From Terriglobales bacterium (GTDB lineage Bacteria > Acidobacteriota > Terriglobia > Terriglobales > Acidobacteriaceae): DNA of 64,000 nucleotides. Positions 1 to 7,570 of the stretch are shown piece by piece. Position numbers and translations under genes: made by a program. The first letter of the stretch is position 1. Every line of letters starts with the position of its first letter. The stretch spans positions 59,616-123,615 of the forward strand of contig DASRER010000038.1 of assembly GCA_035651995.1 (NCBI GenBank). Reading direction: 5' to 3'. The notes under the pieces were generated by a model. The model searched no databases. It was not told the DNA's origin and saw nothing but the letters and a program-made list of their open reading frames with translations.

Positions 1-1102
1 GCGCCTGCAGGTCGGAGTCGGCGCGGCTCACGTCGCGGTTCTGCTTGTTGGCGCTGTCAATTTCCGATTTCGATTGCGCTGCCTGGTTGGCAATCTGGTC
101 GGCCACGCCGCCCAGCGCTGTCAGCGCCGACGTTCGCTCCTGCTCGATCAGGTCTTCGTAGCCCTTGCGCAAGGCCGCAGCGTCCCCGGTCGGCGCACCC
201 TGGATGTTGATGACCGCCACCACGTCAGCGCCCTTGGAGCGGCTGAACGTGATCGTGCGCGGGCCCGGCGCCGCATTCGCATCCGCCGCGATGTGTACGT
301 TCACCGCCGTGTTCGTGCCGCCCGGATTCAATCTCGCCTGCACGCCGCCGCCGGCAACCGTGACTTTGTTCACGCCGCCCAGGTTCGAACCCGTCGCGAC
401 CGCGTCCACCGCCGTGCCCACCAGCAGCGCTCCCGGCGCCAGCGCGCTTAGCACGCCCGCGGCGGTTTCCTGCAACGCCTCCTGCATCTCCTGCGGGGTG
501 GCTTTGCGCTTCGACGGCGCCTTGCCGCCCGGCACGCTCACGAAGTCGCCCGCGCCGCAATGCTCTTCCCCGCCCACGCTCGGATCGGCGTTGCCGATCT
601 TCGTATCGCCGTCAAAGCAGACGAAGTCGGTGTTCGACGCCGACGCGTTCGACGAAAAATGCGTTCCGATGACGCCGGCAACCGCCGTCGGCGTGCGCAA
701 CTGGAAGCTGCCGCCGTCGCGCGTGATCTTGGTGACCTCGGCCCGCATTCGCCCGTACGTCAGCGCCAGCGACGTCTGCTGCGAGCGCGCATCGTGCTGC
801 ACGATGCGCAGTTCGGCCTGCGACCCGACCGAGAGAATCGATTCATCCAGCAACTGGATGCGCGCCCGTCCGCCCTTCTCCGTGCGCACCAGGTCCTGCC
901 ATACCAGTTCCGAGCCCTTCTTGGCGTCCGTCGACGTCTGTGCCTTGCCGCTGCCGCGCACAATGTGCGCCACCGGGAGCAGCGCCGTGATGCTGCCCGC
1001 CTTCGTGTTCACCGTGGGCTTAGGGGGCGGAGCGGCTTCCAGTGGCTGGACTGCCGCCAACAACACGCCCAGAAGGCAACCGACGACCGGACGACGATTC
1101 AT
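1..1102 (-). CDS. FecR-domain protein, exported, 3' end beyond the window
   Basis: This frame stays open for 367 codons from ATG 1102 to the left edge, so the C-terminus is missing. AGAGGAAC just upstream is a good ribosome binding site. The N-terminus (MNRR, then a hydrophobic run ending LLAAVQPLEA) looks like a signal peptide. Residues about 45-145 read as a FecR domain: a stretch GGRARIQLLDESILSVGSQ, then LRTPTAVAGVIGTHF, the usual 'TP.av..v.GT.F' strand. FecR domains bind or sense in the periplasm; outside iron-sensor systems they occur in many envelope proteins of unknown role. It is transcribed divergently from the polysaccharide operon, so a functional link is possible but unproven. 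The Gln/Ser/Asp-rich tail near the edge may be a coiled coil. Confidence 0.85.
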   Translation of the reverse strand, partial: MNRRPVVGCLLGVLLAAVQPLEAAPPPKPTVNTKAGSITALLPVAHIVRGSGKAQTSTDAKKGSELVWQDLVRTEKGGRARIQLLDESILSVGSQAELRIVQHDARSQQTSLALTYGRMRAEVTKITRDGGSFQLRTPTAVAGVIGTHFSSNASASNTDFVCFDGDTKIGNADPSVGGEEHCGAGDFVSVPGGKAPSKRKATPQEMQEALQETAAGVLSALAPGALLVGTAVDAVATGSNLGGVNKVTVAGGGVQARLNPGGTNTAVNVHIAADANAAPGPRTITFSRSKGADVVAVINIQGAPTGDAAALRKGYEDLIEQERTSALTALGGVADQIANQAAQSKSEIDSANKQNRDVSRADSDLQA

Positions 1103-1309
1103 AGTTCCTCTGTTCCCCTCTTCAACAGTCCCGGTCCCGCCCGATTCGTCCCCCGCGTTCGCGTCGCGTCTTCGGCGACGCTGACGTGGGTTAAGCCCGT
1201 CTCGCGTTCAGCTCGCCAGCCCGCGGACACACTTCCGCCCGCGCCCGCCGTCAGCACTGAACTACGCCGGAAACCGGGTACAAGTACGCTGGCACCTTGC
1301 GCTTGGAAC

Positions 1310-1339
1310 CCCCCACACGCCCGCTTTTGGCGTGTTGGG
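1310..1339. repeat. REP-like hairpin (GCC-loop-GGC family)
   Basis: Twelve-base arms with one mismatch enclose a 7-nt loop ending in TTTT; the arms end in GCC and begin in GGC around the loop. The same design occurs at 10318-10348, 22433-22455 and 45410-45440, always between genes. Confidence 0.6.
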
Positions 1340-1383
1340 GACTGAGTTACGCCTGCTTTTCTCTGGGGAAGGCTTCGGCGCGA

Positions 1384-1412
1384 ATTATTTGATTAAGAGT
1401 TTCACCTGTCAA
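1384..1412 (-). promoter_or_regulatory. Sigma-70-type promoter for the FecR gene
   Basis: On the minus strand a perfect TTGACA (1412-1407) is followed after exactly 17 nt by AATAAT (1389-1384), five of six matches to the -10 consensus. It points toward the FecR gene that starts at 1102. Confidence 0.6.
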
Positions 1413-1690
1413 GAAAATTGCGAGTTGCTGAAGCCCTCCCCGCCGATTTCCCTTGCGCTCGGGCGATTACCTTAAGTGCTTTTGCCATGAGCCTTTTGCC
1501 TCGAAAACTCACTTGACAGCGCCGCCCTATGACCGCACCATCTATGGACGCCAATCGGCGCGGCTTCTCGCGCCGAGTCTTCAGTCGCCCTGTCAACCAG
1601 TCACCCCGCCGGGCTGCCCCCGAATCCGGGCAGACCGTCTCGGACTGGCCGCGCCGTTTTCTGGCGCTGTGGAGGGCCTGAGGTAGATGC

Positions 1691-3253
1691 TTGTTTTTTC
1701 TGGAAGATGTCGCGCAGTTGGTGCTCTGGCTGCTCCTCGGCCTGACGTGGGTCAACCTCGTCTTCTTGTGTTTCGTCTTCTACCGCCGCCTTTCGCGCAA
1801 ACGCTACTTCGCGGCCAAGGACGCCGCTCGTGAGCACTACCGCCCAATGATTTCGCAGTTTGCCGCCGGCCACATACCCGTCGAGGCCGCCGCCGCCGTG
1901 CTGCGCAACGCTCGCACCGTCCCCGAACAGGACGCCGTCCGCGACGCGCTCTTCCTCGAAGCCGCGCCCGCCGATCGCGAGCGCACTACCGAATTGCTCT
2001 TTGCCCTGGGAATGGTGGAAGCGTGGGCCAAGCAAGCCTACGGCAAGCGCCAGGCACAGGACGTGGTCCGGCGCGCCCTGCGCCACGAGGCGGCGCCGCT
2101 GGCGCCCGCCAACTCGACCGCCCGGCGCGCCACCAGAAGCAGCCTGCGCATGCTGGCCGTCCCCCGCGCTCTGGCCGTCAATCGCCTCGCTCACCTTCGC
2201 CCCGAGGTGGCCCAGGTCTTCGCCGCCGAAGCGCTGAAGGATCCCTCGCCCGAGGTTCGCCGCGTCGCCGTGCGCGCCCTTGGTCGCACCCGCCATCCCG
2301 CTGGCGTTCCCTTGCTCGCCGCCGAGATCGAGCGGTCCTTTGCCGCCGGCAACGACATTTCCCTGCGCACCGCCAAGGCGGCGCTGGTCGCCTACAACCT
2401 TGAGGACCTGCACCTGTTCGTCCCGCTGCTGCGCCACCCCAGCCGCCGCATGCGCTTCGTCGTTGTCGACACCGTCCGCCAGATCGCCGAGCGCGCCGCC
2501 CGCAAGGCCCCGCTCAACCGCAACGACTTCCCCATCGAGATGCACCAGCTCCTGCTCAACGAGCTGGCGCGCGACGAGTTCGCCGACGTGCGTGCCCGCA
2601 CCGCCTCCGTCCTGCGCCACTTCCGCGACGCCGCCGCCGTCGAAGCCCTTCGCAAGCTCACCACCGACGAAGACGAGTTCGTGCGGCTGCACGCCGTGCG
2701 GGCCTGCGGCGACCCTTACCTGCCGCAGCTCCTGTCCGCCGTCACCGACCGCCTCGGCGACCCGCGCTGGCGTGTTCGCGAGGCCGCCGTGAAGTCCATC
2801 ACCGCCTTCGGACAGGCCGGCGACCAGGAACTCTACCGCTACTTCATCCAGTCGCCCGACCGCTACGCCTGCGAGCAGCTCGCTGAGGAAATCCAGCGGC
2901 GCGGCCTGGTGCTGCAACTCATGGACCTGCTCCAGGCTTCCACTTCCGGCCGCGCCTCGCCGGGCAGCTCGGCGCATCACGGCGCGCAGCTCGCCACCGC
3001 CGTCTTCCAGAAGCTGGTCATGCTCGGCAAAGGATCGCTGCTGCTGCACGCCGCGCAGTCGCCCGAGCTCGATGCCAACACCCGGCTGAAGCTGCTCGAC
3101 CTGGTGGCGGCCCAGCCCACCCAGCTGACCCTTTCCACCTTCGCCTATCTGGCCCAGACCGATCCCGGCCCGGTCGGCGAACACGCCGCCGAACTGCTGC
3201 GCCATATCAGCGAAGCGTCGCGCGCGGCCGCCGCGGGGAGCGACCATGCATAG
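1691..3253 (+). CDS. HEAT-repeat membrane protein, first gene of polysaccharide operon
   Basis: The product has 520 residues. The start is TTG 1691, the only start codon between an in-frame stop at 1679 and the first hydrophobic residues; GAGG sits about 8 nt upstream. Residues about 8-30 form one transmembrane helix. The rest (about 60-490) is a run of alpha-helical HEAT repeats with recognisable units such as 'DPSPEVRRVAVRALGR', 'DEFADVRARTASVLRHF' and 'DPRWRVREAAVKSI'. HEAT repeats are protein-binding scaffolds. The gene overlaps the glycosyltransferase start by 8 bp, so the two are translationally coupled and the protein probably scaffolds or regulates the synthase. No enzymatic motif is visible; the exact role is not known to me. 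Confidence 0.88.
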   Translation: MFFLEDVAQLVLWLLLGLTWVNLVFLCFVFYRRLSRKRYFAAKDAAREHYRPMISQFAAGHIPVEAAAAVLRNARTVPEQDAVRDALFLEAAPADRERTTELLFALGMVEAWAKQAYGKRQAQDVVRRALRHEAAPLAPANSTARRATRSSLRMLAVPRALAVNRLAHLRPEVAQVFAAEALKDPSPEVRRVAVRALGRTRHPAGVPLLAAEIERSFAAGNDISLRTAKAALVAYNLEDLHLFVPLLRHPSRRMRFVVVDTVRQIAERAARKAPLNRNDFPIEMHQLLLNELARDEFADVRARTASVLRHFRDAAAVEALRKLTTDEDEFVRLHAVRACGDPYLPQLLSAVTDRLGDPRWRVREAAVKSITAFGQAGDQELYRYFIQSPDRYACEQLAEEIQRRGLVLQLMDLLQASTSGRASPGSSAHHGAQLATAVFQKLVMLGKGSLLLHAAQSPELDANTRLKLLDLVAAQPTQLTLSTFAYLAQTDPGPVGEHAAELLRHISEASRAAAAGSDHA

Positions 3254-4673
3254 CTTCATCCTCAAGCTCTTCGACTACGCCAACGCGATCATCCTGCTCT
3301 ACTTCATCGCCGCCAACGTGATCTACACCATCCTCATGTTGGTCTCGCTCTACAGCGTCACCCTGCACTCGCGCCTGGCCGGCCACTACGGCCACGACCA
3401 CCTCGCCGCCTCGCCGGTTACGCCGCCCGTCGCGCTCATCGTTCCCGCTTTCAACGAACAGGACGGCATCGTGCAGACCGTCATGTCGCTGTTCGACCTG
3501 AACTATCCGGAAAAAGAAATCATCGTCGTTGACGACGGCTCGACCGACAGCACGCTCAACCGCCTCATCGAGAGCTTCCAGCTCCTGCCGCTCGACCTCG
3601 TGTATCGCCCGGTGCTGCAGGCCAGGCACCCGTACGCGCTCTACTACAGCCGGCAGTATCCCGAGCTGCTTGTTGCCTCCAAGCAGAACGGCGGTAAGGC
3701 CGACGCCGTCAACGTCGGCATCAACCTCGCCCGCAGTCCCTACTTCTGCACCGTCGACGCCGACTCCATCATCGAGCGCGATGCCCTGCTGCGCCTGATG
3801 GCGCCGGTCTTCAACTCGCACGTGAACACCGTCGTCTCCGGCGGCATCGTCCGCATCTCCAACGGCTGCCGCATCGTGAACGGCCGCGTGCACGAGATTG
3901 ACCTGCCGCAGGGCTGGCTGGAACGCTGCCAGATCGTCGAGTACATGCGCACTTTCCTCTTCGGACGCCCCGCCTGGAGCTTCCTCCATGCCACCTTCAT
4001 CGCCTCGGGCGCTTTCTGCATGCTGCATCGCGAGACCGTGATCGCCTGCGGCGGCTTCAAGCTCGACACCGTCACCGAAGACATCGACATCATCGCCAGC
4101 ATTCACCAGTACATGCGCGCCCGGAAGTGGAAGTACCAGATGGCCTTCACCACCGACCCGGTCTGCTGGACCGAGTGCCCGCGCACCGTCAGCATGCTTG
4201 CCCGCCAGCGCCGCCGCTGGCAGCTCGGCCTCATGCAGACGGTCATGAAGCACGAGAAGATGATCTTCAATCCCCGCTACGGCATGCTCGGCATGCTCAG
4301 CATGCCGTTCCACGCTTACGTGGAAGCCATCGGCTGCGTGATCGAAGCGGCCGGCACCATCCTGGTTCCCTTCTCCTTCCTGGTCGGCGCCATGCCTTTC
4401 TCGCTCTTCCTGCTGCTGGTGTTCCTCGCCATCGGATACGGCACATTGCTTTCGATCGCGTCGGTCTTGCTCGAAGAAACGACGGTCCGGCGCTATCCCA
4501 CGATTCGCAACGTCATGACGCTGGTCGGCTACGCCATCCTTGAAAACCTCGGCTATCGCCAGATGGTGACCTTCTTCCGCGCGCAGGGCGTGCTGCGCTT
4601 CTTCACCTTCGGCAAAAAAACCTGGGAGGTGGTCACCAAGAAGGGCGTGGCCGCCGCGGGAGCGCGCTCGTGA
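3246..4673 (+). CDS. Processive family 2 glycosyltransferase (polysaccharide synthase)
   Basis: This 475-residue membrane enzyme resembles PgaC/BcsA-type synthases, which polymerise a sugar nucleotide and thread the chain across the inner membrane. An N-terminal transmembrane segment (about 14-38) precedes the GT2 domain. Key motifs are all present: DDGSTD (about 96-101), DADS (170-173, metal/UDP binding), TED (276-278, catalytic base) and QRRRW (320-324, the Q..RW motif of processive enzymes). Two or three further membrane segments follow (about 345-420). ATG 3246 overlaps the HEAT gene by 8 bp and the stop overlaps the next start by 4 bp. The sugar used cannot be told from sequence. A PgaD-like partner is absent, which separates this locus from a standard poly-GlcNAc operon. 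Confidence 0.92.
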   Translation: MHSFILKLFDYANAIILLYFIAANVIYTILMLVSLYSVTLHSRLAGHYGHDHLAASPVTPPVALIVPAFNEQDGIVQTVMSLFDLNYPEKEIIVVDDGSTDSTLNRLIESFQLLPLDLVYRPVLQARHPYALYYSRQYPELLVASKQNGGKADAVNVGINLARSPYFCTVDADSIIERDALLRLMAPVFNSHVNTVVSGGIVRISNGCRIVNGRVHEIDLPQGWLERCQIVEYMRTFLFGRPAWSFLHATFIASGAFCMLHRETVIACGGFKLDTVTEDIDIIASIHQYMRARKWKYQMAFTTDPVCWTECPRTVSMLARQRRRWQLGLMQTVMKHEKMIFNPRYGMLGMLSMPFHAYVEAIGCVIEAAGTILVPFSFLVGAMPFSLFLLLVFLAIGYGTLLSIASVLLEETTVRRYPTIRNVMTLVGYAILENLGYRQMVTFFRAQGVLRFFTFGKKTWEVVTKKGVAAAGARS

Positions 4674-7570
4674 TCGGCTGGATCTGGCGCTGGATCAGCA
4701 ATCGCGTGATCGCCGGCGTGATCATTCTGTTCGTCGCCGTCGGCGTGTACGAGTTCCGCTTCAAGCCGCAGTACAAGCCCATCTACGAGCAGGGCGTCGC
4801 CGACTACCGCGCCGGCCGCTACGCCGCCGCGCTCACCGAGCTGCAGCGCGCTTACGAGATCGCGCCCAACGCCGTAGACGTCATCATGATGATGGGCTGG
4901 ACCGAGCTGAAGCTCCGCCACTTCGAAGAAGCGCGCTTCTACTTCGACCGCGTGCTCCGCATTGATCCGCGCCTCGAGGAAGCCCGCATCGGCGCCTCCT
5001 TCGTCGCTATGGAGACCGGCAAGGGCGAGCTCGACGCGCGCCTGCTCGCCAAGGTCCTCGACCGCCGCTCCGGCGATCCCAACGTGCGCATCCTCATCGC
5101 CGCCGCGCTGGTCAACGAAGGAAAGAATTTCGACGCCGCGCGCCTGTATCGCGACCTCTCCGGCGATCGCCATTACGGCAACGCCGCCCGCCTCGCCCTC
5201 GAGCAGATGTACGGCATGAAGGGCTTCACCGACAAGATGGCGGAAGAGCTCCCCCCCGCAAATCGCCCCGCGCAACTCCAGTTCCGCTATCGCGCCGATG
5301 CCGGCGGCTTCTTCGAGCAGCAGAAGGGCGACGCCTGGGCCCCCTTCTACATCGCCGGCGTGAACCTCGGCCCCGCCGCTCCCGGCTATTATCCCGGCTC
5401 GCCGCCCACCGACGGCGACTTCTACGCCGCCTGGATCAAGCAGGCCGACAATCTCTCCGGCAACGTGCTGCGCGCCTACACCCTGCTGCCTCCGGGCTTC
5501 TACCGCGCCTATCGCCACTATGTCGCCAACGGCGGAAAACTGAAGCTGTTCCAGCAGGTGTGGATCGGCGAGCCGCCCAACAACGATCTTTACGATCACG
5601 GCTTCGTGGAAGAAACGCGCGCCGAAATCCGCTACGTGGTTGACTCCATCCACGGACGCGGCGACGTGCCGCCGCGCCGCACCCGCGGCAGCGGCATCTA
5701 TGACAGCGACATCTCCGGCCACGTCGCCGCCATCCTCTTCGGCCGCGAAATCGAGCCCTCGATCGCGATCCGCACCAACGTCATCAACCTCGGCCGGAGC
5801 TCCTACAACGGCCAGTACATTTCAATTTCCGGCGCAACCGCCACCGAGGTCTGGTGCGCCGAAATGCTCGACTACCTCGTCCGCTACGAGACCGACACCT
5901 ACAACTGGCAGCATCCCGTCGCGATGGTGAACTGGCCGCCGCTCGATCCCATCGTCCATCCCACCGAGGCGCCCACCAGCGAAGAAGTCCGCTTCCGCAT
6001 CCGCCGCGGCGAGCAGTTGGCCGCCCCCAAGGAACTCGAAGACGACACCGACGTCGTCTCCATCGACGAAGCCAGGTTCCGCGTTTCACCCGCTTTCCGC
6101 GCCGGACTCTTTGCCTCATACCACGTCTATCCGTTCTTTCCCGATTTCCTCCTCCTCGACCCCAAGTACCTGCGCGCTCGCGACTCCATCGGTCCCAACC
6201 CGGTGTTCGGCTACCTGCAGGAGCTGCGCGGCCGCATTCCCTATCCGCTGGTCATCACCGAGTTTGGTCTGCCCAACTCGATTGGCATCTCGCACTTCCA
6301 TCCTTACGGCTGGCACCACGGCGGCCAGACCGAGCAGGACCAGGCCGCCGCCCTCGTCCATTTGTGGCGCGGCATTCGCGAGTCCGGATGCGCCGGGGGC
6401 GTGGTTTTCGAGCTGATGGACGAGTGGTTCAAGCACAACTGGCTCACCGTCGACTTCGAAAAGCCGCTCGAACGCGCCAATCTGTGGCTCAACGACCTCG
6501 ATCCGGAAAAGCGCTTCGGCCTGCTCGGTTTCCATACCTCCAAGTGGAAGCTCTTCGCCGCCGCTGACGACGCCGCCTGGCAGGCCGAGCAGTTGCTCTA
6601 CACCGGTTCCGGCAACCGCGCAGACGAATCGGGCCCGCGCTTGCGCAGCCTGCGCTTTGCCAGCGACGAGGGCTACCTGTATTTGCGCCTCGATGTCACC
6701 TGCCTGGAGTGCCGCGGCCGCGCCGCTCGCGGCAAGACCGCTGGCGCGCTCGCCGATCGCGCCTACGTCGTCGCCATCAACACCACGCCCAACCTCGCCG
6801 GCATCCGCCAGCTTCCTTTCTCGCGCCTCGACCTGAAGAGCGGCGCCAACTTCCTGCTCTTCCTCGGTTCCCCCACCGAATCGCGTCTGCTGGTCGCCGA
6901 CAACTACAACCCGTTCGCGCTCGTTCCCAAGCCCGGCGTGCCCGGCGAAACCGCGCTCATCTATCGCCGCAACTACACGCCTGCATTGCAGCTCGCCGGC
7001 TCCTTCGGCGAGTTCGTCGTCGAAACCAACCGCCGCCGCTTTGGACGCGACGGCACCGCCTACCCTGCGCACCGCTACAGCCGCAGCGTGTTGCGCTACG
7101 GCAACCCGAATCCCTCGGCGCAGGACTATGATTCGCTTTCCGAGTGGTACGCCGACGCGAAGCGCAACCTCATCCTCGTCAGGATTCCCTGGGGCAAGCT
7201 CGTGCTCACCGATCCCTCGAGCCGGCAGGCGTTTTTCGGCTACGATGCCGAAGCTCACGTCCGCTCCATCCTTACGCCTGCGATTGAGCTTTCCGTTTAC
7301 GAGCTGGCAAACGCAACCACCGCCGACAAGCTCTCATCGGCGCGGCTCGTGGCCAGCTATCCCCCGGCCAGCGGCGGAGTAGTGCAAAATGTGCAGCGCG
7401 TCGGCTGGAAGGATTGGCAGGCCGTCGCTGCCGATCCCTATGTGAAGAAGTCTTACTATGCGATCCAGAAGGAATTCTCGGCCGTTACCGGTCGCGCGCC
7501 TGCCGTGGAAAATCGCGGCTTGCGCGCTGACCGCGCTGCTGCTGATGGCGGCGGCCCCCCCGGCCGATAA
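4670..7570 (+). CDS. TPR protein with glycoside-hydrolase-like domain
   Basis: The product has 966 residues and starts at GTG 4670 (overlap GTGA with the synthase stop). Residues 10-28 are a membrane anchor; 36-150 are TPR repeats ('YRAGRYAAALTELQRAYEIAPN'). About 215-640 looks like a glycoside-hydrolase TIM barrel: SYHVYPFFPDF, then VITEFGLPNS where E531 sits at the end of a strand like a retaining-enzyme nucleophile, then a Trp-rich end. About 650-880 is beta-rich and may be a carbohydrate-binding or DOMON-like domain. By position it corresponds to PgaB-type periplasmic processing proteins, but I see no deacetylase motif. I infer trimming or remodelling of the polymer. The family assignment within glycoside hydrolases is uncertain. 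Confidence 0.85.
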   Translation: MIGWIWRWISNRVIAGVIILFVAVGVYEFRFKPQYKPIYEQGVADYRAGRYAAALTELQRAYEIAPNAVDVIMMMGWTELKLRHFEEARFYFDRVLRIDPRLEEARIGASFVAMETGKGELDARLLAKVLDRRSGDPNVRILIAAALVNEGKNFDAARLYRDLSGDRHYGNAARLALEQMYGMKGFTDKMAEELPPANRPAQLQFRYRADAGGFFEQQKGDAWAPFYIAGVNLGPAAPGYYPGSPPTDGDFYAAWIKQADNLSGNVLRAYTLLPPGFYRAYRHYVANGGKLKLFQQVWIGEPPNNDLYDHGFVEETRAEIRYVVDSIHGRGDVPPRRTRGSGIYDSDISGHVAAILFGREIEPSIAIRTNVINLGRSSYNGQYISISGATATEVWCAEMLDYLVRYETDTYNWQHPVAMVNWPPLDPIVHPTEAPTSEEVRFRIRRGEQLAAPKELEDDTDVVSIDEARFRVSPAFRAGLFASYHVYPFFPDFLLLDPKYLRARDSIGPNPVFGYLQELRGRIPYPLVITEFGLPNSIGISHFHPYGWHHGGQTEQDQAAALVHLWRGIRESGCAGGVVFELMDEWFKHNWLTVDFEKPLERANLWLNDLDPEKRFGLLGFHTSKWKLFAAADDAAWQAEQLLYTGSGNRADESGPRLRSLRFASDEGYLYLRLDVTCLECRGRAARGKTAGALADRAYVVAINTTPNLAGIRQLPFSRLDLKSGANFLLFLGSPTESRLLVADNYNPFALVPKPGVPGETALIYRRNYTPALQLAGSFGEFVVETNRRRFGRDGTAYPAHRYSRSVLRYGNPNPSAQDYDSLSEWYADAKRNLILVRIPWGKLVLTDPSSRQAFFGYDAEAHVRSILTPAIELSVYELANATTADKLSSARLVASYPPASGGVVQNVQRVGWKDWQAVAADPYVKKSYYAIQKEFSAVTGRAPAVENRGLRADRAAADGGGPPGR

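Larger units (their letters stand above)
1103..1690. other. Divergent intergenic region with promoters and one REP-like hairpin
   Basis: This 588-bp stretch separates the leftward FecR gene from the rightward polysaccharide operon. It holds a strong leftward promoter match (1384-1412), a hairpin of a dispersed family (1310-1339), and a rightward TTGACA at 1513-1518 without a good -10 box at standard spacing. I see no convincing reading frame. The leftward promoter would give the FecR mRNA a leader of about 275 nt containing the hairpin. Confidence 0.6.

Noticed and set aside
165..1184. Long plus-strand open frame opposite the FecR gene
   Set aside because: Its protein has no recognisable family and no plausible start; the minus strand gives a clear FecR domain.
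2023..2403. Frames inside the HEAT gene in other phases, including long minus-strand ones
   Set aside because: High-GC sequence leaves long open shadow frames; only the HEAT frame shows repeat structure.
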